Shown: in pieces, positions 33,917 to 43,338 of the stretch
Layout of the letters: the number at the start of each line of letters is the position of its first letter
Numbering within the stretch: the first letter of the stretch is position 1
Assembly: GCA_002336115.1 (NCBI GenBank)
Contig: DDEN01000022.1
Span: forward strand, 248,001 to 312,000
Source of the DNA: Chitinophagaceae bacterium UBA1953
GTDB taxonomy: Bacteria; Bacteroidota; Bacteroidia; Chitinophagales; Chitinophagaceae
Reading direction: 5' to 3'
Length of the DNA: 64,000 nt
Made by a program: the position numbers and the translations under genes
The notes under the pieces: generated by a model
Seen by the model: only the letters and a program-made list of their open reading frames with translations
Database searches by the model: none
What the model was told of the DNA's origin: nothing

Positions 33917-34675
33917 TCACTTTCTCCTCTTCCAGTATTCCTGTATTTTTATAAAATACCTTGCATATAGTTTAAAGTAGCTTGAAGAAAGCCGTTGTTC
34001 TTTTAATATCTGTTTCAGTTCCCTGTTAATTTTAATAGTGCTTTTAATACCGCTTGTGCTTTTTCCTCCAAGATTCATTTTCACCAGCATTTCGGGCAGA
34101 TAGGTTATTTTAATATGATGCTTCCGGATGAACCGGGCAAGCAGATCAAAATCAGCAGCAATTGCAAGATCAGTCCGGTAAAAACCATACTGCTCAAAAA
34201 ATTTTTTATAACAGAAAAAAGTAGGATGTGCAGGAATAAATCCCCACTCAATTAACCGAGGTTTAAAAATAGCTGAAGAATAATACCGCACAATTTTATC
34301 GGGCGTTTCTTCTTTTACAAAACCTACATCGCCATAAACAGCATCTGTTTGTGGATTATTTTTCAATTGCTGTGCAATATTCTCCACCACATGTTCCGAT
34401 GCAAATTCATCATCTGCATGCAGAATCCCAACCACATCACCTGTTGCTGTTTTAATTCCTTTGTTCAAAGCATCATAAATCCCATTGTCTTTTTCGCAAA
34501 TAATATGATGAATCCGGTCTTTGTATTGCTGCACAATCGACATGGTGTTATCTTTCGACAAGCCATCCACGATAATATATTCAATATCGGAGTAAGATTG
34601 CGAAAGAACAGATTGTATGGCTCGCTCAATTGTTCGCTCCCTGTTATAGACGACTGTGATAATGGAAATTTTCAC
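33917..34675 (-). CDS. Glycosyltransferase family 2
   Basis: The conserved start VKISIITVVYNRERTIERAIQSVL begins at a GTG (34675) or the TTG just above it (34678); there is no ATG. The GT-A motifs are VDGLSKDNTMSIV, GIYDALNKGIKTATGDVVGILHADDEF and a C-terminal helical stretch. It is WcaA-like and would add one sugar of the repeat unit. Part of the left polysaccharide transcript, 62 bases before gmd. Confidence 0.9.
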   Translation of the reverse strand: MKISIITVVYNRERTIERAIQSVLSQSYSDIEYIIVDGLSKDNTMSIVQQYKDRIHHIICEKDNGIYDALNKGIKTATGDVVGILHADDEFASEHVVENIAQQLKNNPQTDAVYGDVGFVKEETPDKIVRYYSSAIFKPRLIEWGFIPAHPTFFCYKKFFEQYGFYRTDLAIAADFDLLARFIRKHHIKITYLPEMLVKMNLGGKSTSGIKSTIKINRELKQILKEQRLSSSYFKLYARYFIKIQEYWKRRK

Positions 34676-34753
34676 CAAACGGTTATTGCACTCTTAATAA
34701 ATATCTGTTTCTTGTCCGCATTACGCATTGCCTTATACATTTAGCATTTCGCA

Positions 34754-35308
34754 TTATGCTTTCTCCATAACCCGTTCCTTCAAGGGCATAGCAGGATTTC
34801 CGCTGTAAATCATATATGCAGATAAATCTTTCGTTGCAACAGAACCTGCCGCCAATACGGAATGCGAACAGCAACGGATTCCGGGACATACAATTCCTTT
34901 TGCTCCTATCCATACCCCGTCTTCCAGCACAATGCCTTTTACCATTAAATCAAAAGTTGTTTTTTTGTAATCGTGGTTACCTGTTAAAAGGTACGCTCCC
35001 TGCGAAATACAAACATGGTTACCTATTTCAACTTTTGTAAGATTATCAATCCACACATGCTCCCCAATCCAGGTATAATTGCCAACCGTAAGTAACCAGG
35101 GATATTTTACCTGCACGCCAGGTTTTATCATTACACCTTTGCCGATTTTTGCACCAAACAAACGTAAAAGCAAAACACGCAAAAATGAAACAGGATGCCA
35201 GTTGCATTGCACAAACAGGGAACTTGTCAGCAACCATAACATCCGCACAAAAGCTGATCGCCCTGTTTTATACCACGAATTATCATATCTGTTTAATTGA
35301 ACCGGCAT
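34754..35308 (-). CDS. WcaF-like hexapeptide acetyltransferase
   Basis: This 184-residue protein has an N-terminal helix (SAFVRMLWLLTSSLFVQCNWHP) and left-handed beta-helix repeats (IGKGVMIKPGVQVKYPWLLTVG...). The catalytic His lies in LTGNHDY and a C-terminal YSGNPAMPLKER completes it, as in the colanic acid acetyltransferase WcaF. It probably O-acetylates a sugar of the polymer, using acetyl-CoA. Confidence 0.88.
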   Translation of the reverse strand: MPVQLNRYDNSWYKTGRSAFVRMLWLLTSSLFVQCNWHPVSFLRVLLLRLFGAKIGKGVMIKPGVQVKYPWLLTVGNYTWIGEHVWIDNLTKVEIGNHVCISQGAYLLTGNHDYKKTTFDLMVKGIVLEDGVWIGAKGIVCPGIRCCSHSVLAAGSVATKDLSAYMIYSGNPAMPLKERVMEKA

Positions 35309-35317
35309 GGCGCAAAT

Positions 35318-36466
35318 CTACTGATCGAAAATGGAATGATATTGTTTTTTCAATAACGACACATCAATCATCTGGTTGATATAATTTACTGCGTTTGCTG
35401 AAGCATCAGCAAACGCTTCAGCACCCATGCCAGCAAACAACTCAATACTTTTTACTAACTCATCCTGCAACTGAGCAGGATGGACAGAATAACCGCATTG
35501 GTATTGTTCAAGATCAGAAAAAGGAGTGGTGGTTGAGGTAATAACCGGCTTACCTGCACTGAGAGCTTCTACAATGGCATGACCAAAATTTTCACTCTTG
35601 CTGGGCATAATAAAGAGCTGAAATGTACCAAGCGCTTTTGCCAAGGAGTGCGGAGGATTTTCGCCGTGATAGTTCACCTGAATATGATCGGGCAATGTTG
35701 CAATCATCTCTTCACATTTATTCCAATAGAAACCATCTTTTACCGGGCCAAAAATATTCCATTCAACTTTCGCTTTTACTCTTTTCAATGCCTGTAACAC
35801 TTCCAGGTGATTTTTCATTGGGCTGATCAGTGCAACAGTACCCATGATTAACTGTCCAGGTTTTTTTTCCGGACCTGTAGTCGGCTGCATCTTATTGGGA
35901 AAATTAGCCGCCTGTTTTACAACTACATCGTTACCTATTTGCTGCCTGATAAATGTTTCTTCCTGCGCATCGGTGGCATGCCATACAATCTTGTGCTGAA
36001 AACCCAACAAACGGAACATGTTGAGATAGATTTTTTTCTTAAACGCCTTTTGCGTCAAGGCACCGGGGTGAAGCATTCCTCTTGCCGAAAGCACAATCGA
36101 CATGCCGGGATTTTTTTTCTTCAGTTGCGACGCATACCATAATGGAAGCTGATTAAAATACAATGAATAAATACCATTGATATAAATTACATCAGGCAAT
36201 AAATCAAACAATAATTGCTTTAACCAATGCCTTTGCTGAAATCCATATTGCCAGTAAAAAACCGTTGCCTTCCCTTCCCAATCATTCCACTTGTTTACTT
36301 CAATCCCATCCAATATTGAAGTAGCCCCCATTTCATGCGGTTTACACACAATATACAGTTCATATTCATTGTACAGTTGCCGCACCATGTTTACAACAGA
36401 CTGTGTTGGCCCGCCAGCTTTATAGGAAGGATAAAAATGATCGTAAAAAATGAGAATGCGTTTCAA
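35318..36466 (-). CDS. Glycosyltransferase family 4
   Basis: The family start KRILIFYDHFYPSYKAGGPTQSVVNMV is preceded by TTG at 36466, taken as the start; a GTG twelve codons further up (36502) adds only a hydrophobic tail unlike the family. Motifs: LSARGMLHPGALTQKAFKK, LIMGTVALISPMKNHLEVLQAL, MPSKSENFGHAIVEALSAGKPVITSTTTP (Glu-x7-Glu). GT-B fold, cytoplasmic. Follows the polymerase-like gene by 54 bases. Confidence 0.88.
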   Translation of the reverse strand: MKRILIFYDHFYPSYKAGGPTQSVVNMVRQLYNEYELYIVCKPHEMGATSILDGIEVNKWNDWEGKATVFYWQYGFQQRHWLKQLLFDLLPDVIYINGIYSLYFNQLPLWYASQLKKKNPGMSIVLSARGMLHPGALTQKAFKKKIYLNMFRLLGFQHKIVWHATDAQEETFIRQQIGNDVVVKQAANFPNKMQPTTGPEKKPGQLIMGTVALISPMKNHLEVLQALKRVKAKVEWNIFGPVKDGFYWNKCEEMIATLPDHIQVNYHGENPPHSLAKALGTFQLFIMPSKSENFGHAIVEALSAGKPVITSTTTPFSDLEQYQCGYSVHPAQLQDELVKSIELFAGMGAEAFADASANAVNYINQMIDVSLLKKQYHSIFDQ

Positions 36467-36520
36467 AAAAATATTGATAAAACGAACGACTAAAAAAACC
36501 ACCGCTACAGGTTCAAAACA

Positions 36521-37894
36521 TCAAAGCTTCAACCGTAAGAACCTGTCGGCCGCCCAGTAACAGAACCAGATAAAAAGAAGATTTTTGATAAGTGAATTCA
36601 CACACATCAGAATATCAGTTTCTATTTGTATTGAGTTAAGAAATAGCACAGGAAACCAGAGAAGTAATGTTGGCCTGTCTTTAATAAAACGAAGTAGCAA
36701 CAGAAGGGCAACAGAGAAAAATAAGCCATAAAAGAACATGAAAATAATTCCACCCTGTACACCATAATTACCATAGGCTTCCCCCATTGGGCTTATATTC
36801 ATACTGTAACCCTTGATTATATAGCCGGTAAACCGTTCCATATTATATTGCCCGCCAGATATTGGCTTATCGGGCCATAATATACGAGGAACAAAAGAAG
36901 CGGCCAATGCTGTAAAAATCGTTTCTCCATCTGCATATGGTGCGCTTTGCGGTATATAAGCCATTACCTTCCCAACAATCATTCCCTGGTTAAACCTGTT
37001 TACTGTCGGGAACATGGTCGTCCATTTAAAAAAACGGTCCGGGTTTACAAATCGGTCAGCAAAAAGTGAAAAAAAGGCTTCAGTATTACTTTGCTGTGTT
37101 TTACCAAACCATGCAACATCCCGGTAATCACTTTTAATACTTTGCAGAATCAGAATAAAAACAATTCCTGTTGTAGCAAGACTATATTTTAACGTATTAG
37201 CAACTCTTTTTCCAAGTAAAATCAGCATGACCGATAATGCACTCATATAAATCAATTCACCAAACATTCCCTGGGCAAGTGAACTGGCAAGTACAGCCAA
37301 CAATCCCCCGATTAAATACCATTTTTTATTTTTCGCATCAGATAAATAGGTGTACAAAACCCCAACATACAGCAGCTTTCCCATAAGGTAAGCAACATAC
37401 TGCAGATCGCCCGGCACAAATACCTGCATAATGCCGGCAACAAACCCTATAATGATCAGAACAATCCCTATATTACCCTTCCCGGTCAAATACCTTCTTG
37501 ACTCGGTTACGGCAGTTACAAACCTCTCACTGTACGACCGTCTGGTAATATCTACAATTTTTATTCCCGCAATCAATGCCAGCACAGCCGGGAACATATA
37601 ACTATAATACACATCTGCGCTCACACTCATGTCATATTTCAGGGCAATAACTAATGCGTCATCATTATACACATTAAAAACAATGGCGGGCATTAACAAA
37701 CACTGGAACAACGCCAGCAAAATCGGGATATCAAGCATATTGTACGACTTGCCGATTGAATCAATAAAATTCAGCAAAAAATAAACAAACAATCCAAGCG
37801 AAATCACTTCTTCTATACGCAATCCACTCGAAACGGATACAATAAAGCTAACCAGCAAGCCCGCTGTTATAGAAAAAATCTTTGACGGTTTCAT
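36521..37894 (-). CDS. Polytopic membrane protein, Wzy-like polysaccharide polymerase
   Basis: This 457-residue protein has about 12 predicted membrane segments and a large hydrophilic loop in the second half (about residues 270-345, with FADRFVNPDRFFKWTTMFP and PRILWPDKPISGGQYNMERFTG). That layout, with the conserved 'PRILWPDKP' region, is typical of Wzy/oligosaccharide repeat-unit polymerases. It overlaps the preceding GT4 gene by 4 bases (ATGA). A Wzy in a locus with an ABC exporter is unusual; a ligase of the WaaL type is an alternative. Confidence 0.75.
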   Translation of the reverse strand: MKPSKIFSITAGLLVSFIVSVSSGLRIEEVISLGLFVYFLLNFIDSIGKSYNMLDIPILLALFQCLLMPAIVFNVYNDDALVIALKYDMSVSADVYYSYMFPAVLALIAGIKIVDITRRSYSERFVTAVTESRRYLTGKGNIGIVLIIIGFVAGIMQVFVPGDLQYVAYLMGKLLYVGVLYTYLSDAKNKKWYLIGGLLAVLASSLAQGMFGELIYMSALSVMLILLGKRVANTLKYSLATTGIVFILILQSIKSDYRDVAWFGKTQQSNTEAFFSLFADRFVNPDRFFKWTTMFPTVNRFNQGMIVGKVMAYIPQSAPYADGETIFTALAASFVPRILWPDKPISGGQYNMERFTGYIIKGYSMNISPMGEAYGNYGVQGGIIFMFFYGLFFSVALLLLLRFIKDRPTLLLWFPVLFLNSIQIETDILMCVNSLIKNLLFIWFCYWAADRFLRLKL

Positions 37895-39048
37895 ACAATG
37901 TTCTCAATACTGTTTGCAATTTCTGAAATCGAAAACCCGGCAATTTGTTTTAAACTCATACTGCTCATTTTTTCCCGTTCCGCTGGATTATCAGCAAAAT
38001 ATAACATAGCTTTTTTTAGTTCCTCTTTCTTGCCCGACGAAAAAATGATCCCGTTTCCTTGAACTAAGTCAGATGCACCACCGCATTTATCACTTACAAT
38101 AACAGGTTTGCCACAGGCCATCGCTTCATTAATCGATAATCCCCATGTTTCTCCTGGCCCTTTTGATGGCAAAACAAATACATCTGCCAAACGGTAAACA
38201 ACTGGCATCGACTGCTGATTCTGAAAGTCAAGAAAATGTACACGCTCATCATCCTTCGCCCTTTGCTTCAGTTCCAGCTCAAGTACCCCATTTCCTGCAA
38301 ATATCAAATGCATATGCTGTGCATTTATTTCCTTAAAAGCATCAAACAGCAATAACGGATCTTTTTTTGACTCAAGTTTGCCTGCAAATAAAAAAACAAG
38401 TTCATAATCTGAAATATTCAATTGCTTTCTCCAGGCCTTGGCACGGGTTACATATTCTGCATCTATATCAAAAAACCGTTCATTTTCAATAGCATGAGGT
38501 GCATATATTAATTGCGTTTCGGATAATCCATGCTTCAGGAAATACTGCCTGTTTGCTTCACCGGTATAGAGTGCAATATCAATATACCGGTAAACCCACT
38601 TCAGGAAAATTCTTCTGGCCGTTTTCTTAATGGAAAAACCCGTTGGTTCATCGAGCAGTGTGGAGTCCCCCCTGAAAATGATTTTCCTTTTCCCCTTAAA
38701 GAAGCGGATGGCTTTTAAGTGACTTCTAAAACTCCAGCCATAAACCAGCAGAGCGTCAGGGTTATAAGCATCAATCCGTTCAATCAGGTCTTTATTATCA
38801 ATCCCTTTAAAATTACCTGCCGATGGGTTGGGTGAGATATTCTCAATAAATTCTTTCTCATATCCCTCTTGTAAAGGAATATCCCATTGGAATTCCTTCT
38901 GAAAATCAGGATCATATACAAGCCCTGTTTTTGTCTGCCCCCATGTATAAAATACCTTTAGCCTGATGTTCCCTCTTGCAGTTAGCAAACGGAACAGTGG
39001 AGCATTATACTGAATCGGGTGACTTGTTATAATAGCCAGTTTTTTCAT
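37891..39048 (-). CDS. Glycosyltransferase family 4 (paralogue A)
   Basis: Starting at the ATG at 39048 it begins MKKLAIITSHPIQYNAPLFRLL; four codons above are open but not conserved. C-terminal motifs are FLFAGKLESKKDPLLLFDAF, FAGNGVLELELKQRA, DVFVLPSKGPGETWGLSINEAMACGKPVIVSDKCGGASDLV. It is very similar over its whole length to the gene at 40162-41322, so the two are paralogues. GT-B fold; sugar unknown. Confidence 0.9.
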   Translation of the reverse strand: MKKLAIITSHPIQYNAPLFRLLTARGNIRLKVFYTWGQTKTGLVYDPDFQKEFQWDIPLQEGYEKEFIENISPNPSAGNFKGIDNKDLIERIDAYNPDALLVYGWSFRSHLKAIRFFKGKRKIIFRGDSTLLDEPTGFSIKKTARRIFLKWVYRYIDIALYTGEANRQYFLKHGLSETQLIYAPHAIENERFFDIDAEYVTRAKAWRKQLNISDYELVFLFAGKLESKKDPLLLFDAFKEINAQHMHLIFAGNGVLELELKQRAKDDERVHFLDFQNQQSMPVVYRLADVFVLPSKGPGETWGLSINEAMACGKPVIVSDKCGGASDLVQGNGIIFSSGKKEELKKAMLYFADNPAEREKMSSMSLKQIAGFSISEIANSIENIV

Positions 39049-39090
39049 GTTATAAGTCACTCGTATAGCATGTGTAATAAAAAATTGAAC

Positions 39091-40128
39091 TTATGGAAAA
39101 AATGTTCTCCTTAAAAACAAACGGCTCGGCCGTTCTATGAGTTCATAACTGAAAATAGAAATAACAAGCAATACAAATACATAACTGAAGAAGAATCCTG
39201 AAGCCGACATTGCTGACTTCAGATTCGTTGTTTGTGTCAGTAACCGGTAAACCGGTACCTGTAGAATATAAATGCCATAACTGATCTCACCAAGGTATTC
39301 AGGCTTCCGCAGGCCAAACCAACTGATCAGCCCGTTCCTGCTCTCGGCCACAATAAAAATGCTCAGCATAAATACCGGTGCCAGTATACCATTGTGGTAA
39401 ACCATTTGGAATAATTTATTCTCTGTCAGTATCAAAAACAAAAGCACCAGTGTTGTAAAAACCAACAGGTGAACAGCCTTCCGGTAATGAGCCATCAGCC
39501 ATGGCTTCCTTTCACGGTAAAATAATCCACCTAAAATACCTATTAGGAAGGTTGATAAATGAAAAACAGGATTATATAAAACAAATGACTGTCTGGCATA
39601 TGCCAGGCTTACAAACAACACCTGCATCAGCAGCCAGAAAAAAACAACCAGCAATATTTTCCAACGAAAACTGACTCGTTGCAAACCAAGATATACAAAG
39701 GGAAAAAGTAGGTAAAAAAATGCTTCTGCTGATAAAGACCAGGCAGGATAATTAAGTGCCAAGGCATAATTCGAATTCCAGGACTGCACTAAAAAAAAGG
39801 ATAACAAAACCCGGTGGAAATCCCACGAAAAACTCAGGGGTCTTATCCCCAGTATCAGCAGCAGTGTAAACAACAAAGCAAAAAGATAAACAGGATAAAT
39901 CCGTGAAAAACGGTTAAAATAAAATTTCTTCAGGTTCAGTTTTTCTCCTGTGTTAATTGTAAGAATAAATCCGGAAAGCACAAAAAAATAAGAAACCAGC
40001 ACATTAAGAAAGCCGGTAAGTTCTTTAACTCCCTTTAATGAAAAGGGGAAAACATCTTTATGAAAGTGAAAAATCACAATCGCAATTGCCGCTAAAAACC
40101 TGGTAAATGTAAGTTGTGCAATCTTCAT
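39091..40128 (-). CDS. Acyltransferase-3 family membrane protein
   Basis: A 345-residue protein with about ten membrane segments. The N terminus LTFTRFLAAIAIVIFHFHKDVFP holds the family's Arg and the His of TM1, and NRFSRIYPVYLFALL and YPAWSLSAEAFFYLLFPF follow. Such OafA-like enzymes O-acetylate surface glycans from the cytoplasmic acyl-CoA pool. It sits between two paralogous glycosyltransferase genes. Confidence 0.9.
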   Translation of the reverse strand: MKIAQLTFTRFLAAIAIVIFHFHKDVFPFSLKGVKELTGFLNVLVSYFFVLSGFILTINTGEKLNLKKFYFNRFSRIYPVYLFALLFTLLLILGIRPLSFSWDFHRVLLSFFLVQSWNSNYALALNYPAWSLSAEAFFYLLFPFVYLGLQRVSFRWKILLVVFFWLLMQVLFVSLAYARQSFVLYNPVFHLSTFLIGILGGLFYRERKPWLMAHYRKAVHLLVFTTLVLLFLILTENKLFQMVYHNGILAPVFMLSIFIVAESRNGLISWFGLRKPEYLGEISYGIYILQVPVYRLLTQTTNLKSAMSASGFFFSYVFVLLVISIFSYELIERPSRLFLRRTFFP

Positions 40129-40161
40129 GAAAGCAATACAATAAATCTGTTATTTCCAACA

Positions 40162-41322
40162 TTATACATCATGACTTGAACTTTCTGATTCCTTCTCAAT
40201 TACCTCCGCTACTTTTTCCAACGAAAACTGATGAATATGATGCAGTATTTGTTCACGCATTTGCGTTGAGTCAGTTCGCTTTTTAAACTGCTGCATGCAC
40301 TGCATTAATTCATATTCATTTCCCGCTTCAAAACTAAACCCTGTTTTGCCTTCAATAATTAATTCTGGTGCACAACCACACTGCCTGCTTACAATGGCGG
40401 GCCGGCCACAGGCCATGGCTTCATTAACTGATAATCCCCATGTTTCACTTTTACTGGGCAATACAAACACATCGCCTGTTCTGTACACAAGTGGCATGTC
40501 GCTTTGATTTTTGAAGGGACTAAAAACAATCCGCTTATCATTCTTCGCCAGCTCTTTTAGTTCATTTTCCTGTTCACCATTTCCATAAAGAAGAAGACGG
40601 TAATGATCACCATTTAATTTTTTAAATGCATTGATCAGGAGATATAATTGCTTTAATGCATAAAATTTTCCGGCATATAAAAAAACAATTCCATCCTCTG
40701 GTATCTGGAGCGCTTTCCGTTCCTCACTTGCTTTTTGCTCCTGCTCGCCGTCATCATTCATAAACCTGCCATTATCAACAGCGTGTGGCGCAGAGACTAA
40801 TTGATGTTCTTCAAACCCGCATTGCTGATAATAAGCTTTATTATAACTCCCTACATAAAAAGCACAGCTTACCTTCCTGTACACCAATCGAAGAAACAGT
40901 TGTTTAAAAAATTGCTTGAAACCATGGGAATTCTGCAGATGTGAATCACCCCTGAAAAACAAACGGGGGCCATGAATAAATTGCATTAGTTTCAGGTGGC
41001 TGTAAACGCTCCACCGGTAAACAAGTATAGCATCGGGAAGAAAATTATCCAGCTCTTTTTCCAATCCTGTGTTAATAACACCCAAAAAGCGGTTTGAATC
41101 CGGGTAAGCTGATATATTCTTAACAAAAACATATTCGTAACCATCCAGTAAAGGAATATCCCAGCTTCGTTTCTTTCCGAATTTTGCATCAAAGACTTCT
41201 TCCTTCGACTGACCCCATGTATAAAATACTTTTAACTGTATGTTTCCACGTTCAGTCAGCAACCGAAACAGCGGAGCATTATACTGAATAGGATGTGTGG
41301 TTATAATAGCCAGACGCTTCAA
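40162..41322 (-). CDS. Glycosyltransferase family 4 (paralogue B)
   Basis: Begins KRLAIITTHPIQYNAPLFRLL behind a TTG at 41322 that overlaps the TGA of the preceding gene (TTGA), so TTG is the start and translation is coupled. Motifs: FLYAGKFYALKQLYLLINAF, LLYGNGEQENELKELA, DVFVLPSKSETWGLSVNEAMACGRPAIVSRQCGCAPELI. Closely matches the gene at 37891-39048 throughout. It probably adds a related residue or linkage. Confidence 0.9.
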   Translation of the reverse strand: MKRLAIITTHPIQYNAPLFRLLTERGNIQLKVFYTWGQSKEEVFDAKFGKKRSWDIPLLDGYEYVFVKNISAYPDSNRFLGVINTGLEKELDNFLPDAILVYRWSVYSHLKLMQFIHGPRLFFRGDSHLQNSHGFKQFFKQLFLRLVYRKVSCAFYVGSYNKAYYQQCGFEEHQLVSAPHAVDNGRFMNDDGEQEQKASEERKALQIPEDGIVFLYAGKFYALKQLYLLINAFKKLNGDHYRLLLYGNGEQENELKELAKNDKRIVFSPFKNQSDMPLVYRTGDVFVLPSKSETWGLSVNEAMACGRPAIVSRQCGCAPELIIEGKTGFSFEAGNEYELMQCMQQFKKRTDSTQMREQILHHIHQFSLEKVAEVIEKESESSSHDV

Positions 41323-42602
41323 GAAACTATTCGTTTAAATAATTCAACCTGCTTTATTGTCATCGTTTTGCTGCTGAATGCGTCAGTTATCTGTTGATTA
41401 ATCGCTACCCTTGGAACCGCAGCAAGATGTTCGAATTCCGGCAGCCTTTCTGCAATCTTTTTCGCCATGCTTTGAACATCATCTTTTTCATTCACAGCCA
41501 CAACAATACCCGCATTGCTTTCTTCTATTACTTTCTTAACAAGGCTTCTCTCATGAAAAACAGAAAATACGGGACGACCTGACAAAATATTGTTATACAC
41601 TTTGGAAGCATTATAATCTGTATCTGTTGATCCGGGAATAAACAAGATGTCGCTGTGAATCAAAGTGGAAAGTGCAGAGAAATACGAAATACGGTCTGGT
41701 ATCTCTGTTACATTTCCCTCCATTCCGCAGCTTGCCGCAACCTGTTCAACCGGCTTTTCTTTTGAACCTGCGGCATAATTTGTTCCGATAAAATAAAAAT
41801 GATATTTCTCTTTATCAATTCCTGATTGATGAAATGCTTTAAAAAAAGCTTCCAGCAATGGAAGAAAAAACTTTGTAACTGCTCCAACATACACAACATT
41901 AATTTTTCCTTCATGTTTATGGATTACTTCAGGTGCAATATTTTTTTTCTGTACCAGCTCGTAATCTTTTTCTGAGCTTCCAAAGGGAATAACCGAAGCA
42001 GGAACATGATGAAGAACGGGATATCGTCTTCTTAACTCATCAATATACCCCTGCGATACCGACATTAGCCCATCAACATATGGCATGGTATAAGCCTCCA
42101 TCCATTTATTAATCGTATAAGCGACAATAAACTTGGGTGGCCTTTCAGAGGCAGGCTTATTTAAATAAAAATCATTTCTCCATGGATCCTGCATGTCAAT
42201 AATAAAAGGAATTCCAAATTTTTTCTTCCAGTATCCTCCTAATGCACACACATGAAACATCGATGTACTGAAAAAAACAAGATCAAATTTTTTCTGCTTC
42301 AGTAATGCTGTTCCTTTTTGTTTAAAATGGTAATATGAGCGAAGAGATAGGCTTCCCAATCCAATTTTTCTTGTGATGCTGGCAGAAAGTGCTTTCACCC
42401 TGTGTACAGTTATTTCTGAAGGTATTGTTTCATTCAGCAACATATCTTTAAACCCTTCGGTATATCTTTCATCCACACAAATCACTTCAGCTTCCCATCC
42501 CATTTCTTTATAATAGGGCAGGCTCATACGCACACGCTGCATATCAGGTGCATTAACAGGCGGAAAGTGTGGCGATATGATTAGGACTCGGTGCAGATTA
42601 AT
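41319..42602 (-). CDS. GT4-like glycosyltransferase with non-standard start
   Basis: The first ATG (42542) would cut off the conserved first strand RVLIISPHFPPVNAPD, which is encoded directly upstream in frame. That extension has no ATG, GTG or TTG before an in-frame TGA; the likely start is ATT at 42602, giving NLHRVLIISPHFPP and overlapping the TAA of the upstream gene. CTG at 42596 is another option. Later motifs: FFSTSMFHVCALGGYWKKKFGIPFIIDMQDPWRND, INVVYVGAVTKFFLPLLEAF, DILFIPGSTDTDYNASKVYN. GT-B fold; its sugar is unknown. Confidence 0.82.
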   Translation of the reverse strand: MNLHRVLIISPHFPPVNAPDMQRVRMSLPYYKEMGWEAEVICVDERYTEGFKDMLLNETIPSEITVHRVKALSASITRKIGLGSLSLRSYYHFKQKGTALLKQKKFDLVFFSTSMFHVCALGGYWKKKFGIPFIIDMQDPWRNDFYLNKPASERPPKFIVAYTINKWMEAYTMPYVDGLMSVSQGYIDELRRRYPVLHHVPASVIPFGSSEKDYELVQKKNIAPEVIHKHEGKINVVYVGAVTKFFLPLLEAFFKAFHQSGIDKEKYHFYFIGTNYAAGSKEKPVEQVAASCGMEGNVTEIPDRISYFSALSTLIHSDILFIPGSTDTDYNASKVYNNILSGRPVFSVFHERSLVKKVIEESNAGIVVAVNEKDDVQSMAKKIAERLPEFEHLAAVPRVAINQQITDAFSSKTMTIKQVELFKRIVS

Positions 42603-43338
42603 AAGTTTTAAACGGGTCTGTCAGTTTGCGGAAGTATTTATAAAAAAAAGACAACTTTCTGTACAATGTTTCTGATGTATCTCCGTCATGATAAATAAAC
42701 CTCCTCAAAGCAAATTCATTTTCAAATGGATGATAAATACTGCTGGCATAAGAATACCCGGCCGAAGAAAGAATTTGTTGATACCCTGCAGGTACAGAGC
42801 CGAAAGGATATGCAAAGGAACATACGGTTTCACCGGTAATCTCTTCGAGGATTTTCTTACTGGTTGCCACCTCATTCTGTACAATTGACACATCAGCTTC
42901 CTTCAGCCTGATATGGTGATGTGAATGTGCTCCCACTTCCATCCCTATCCTGCACAATTCTTTCAGGTCAGTTTCATTCATCAATGCAACCTGTTCTCTT
43001 CCTTCTGCTGCATCCCACTCATTATATCCGCCAATATGAGCCGTTGGCATATAAAACACAGCTTTCATTTTCCTTTTCTGTAACTCTGGCAAGGCAAAAG
43101 CAAACAAATGTTTAGGGCAGTCATCAAAACTGAGAATCACTTTTTTCTGCTTTAGCATCAAAATACTGCTGTTGTGAACAAGATCAGCAAACGTAACTGT
43201 TTGATAACTGTGCTCTTCTAAATAGTCAAGTAATTGTAAAAAACTTTGATGACTGATGCTGTAGGGCTTAAGCGATTCATGTGAAGGATCATCACTTACA
43301 TGATGCAGCATTACAACAGGTGGAATACGTTTAGTCAT
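42598..43338 (-). CDS. Polysaccharide deacetylase-family protein
   Basis: The ATG at 43338 (MTKRIPPVVMLHHV) is preferred; it overlaps the preceding stop by 8 bases. NodB motifs are seen: LSFDDCPKH (about residue 72), the metal-binding HSHHHIRL (about 127), and FAYPFGSVP. It is a carbohydrate esterase 4 relative without a signal peptide, so it may act on a cytoplasmic lipid-linked glycan or nucleotide-linked sugar. 247 residues. Confidence 0.85.
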   Translation of the reverse strand: MTKRIPPVVMLHHVSDDPSHESLKPYSISHQSFLQLLDYLEEHSYQTVTFADLVHNSSILMLKQKKVILSFDDCPKHLFAFALPELQKRKMKAVFYMPTAHIGGYNEWDAAEGREQVALMNETDLKELCRIGMEVGAHSHHHIRLKEADVSIVQNEVATSKKILEEITGETVCSFAYPFGSVPAGYQQILSSAGYSYASSIYHPFENEFALRRFIYHDGDTSETLYRKLSFFYKYFRKLTDPFKTY

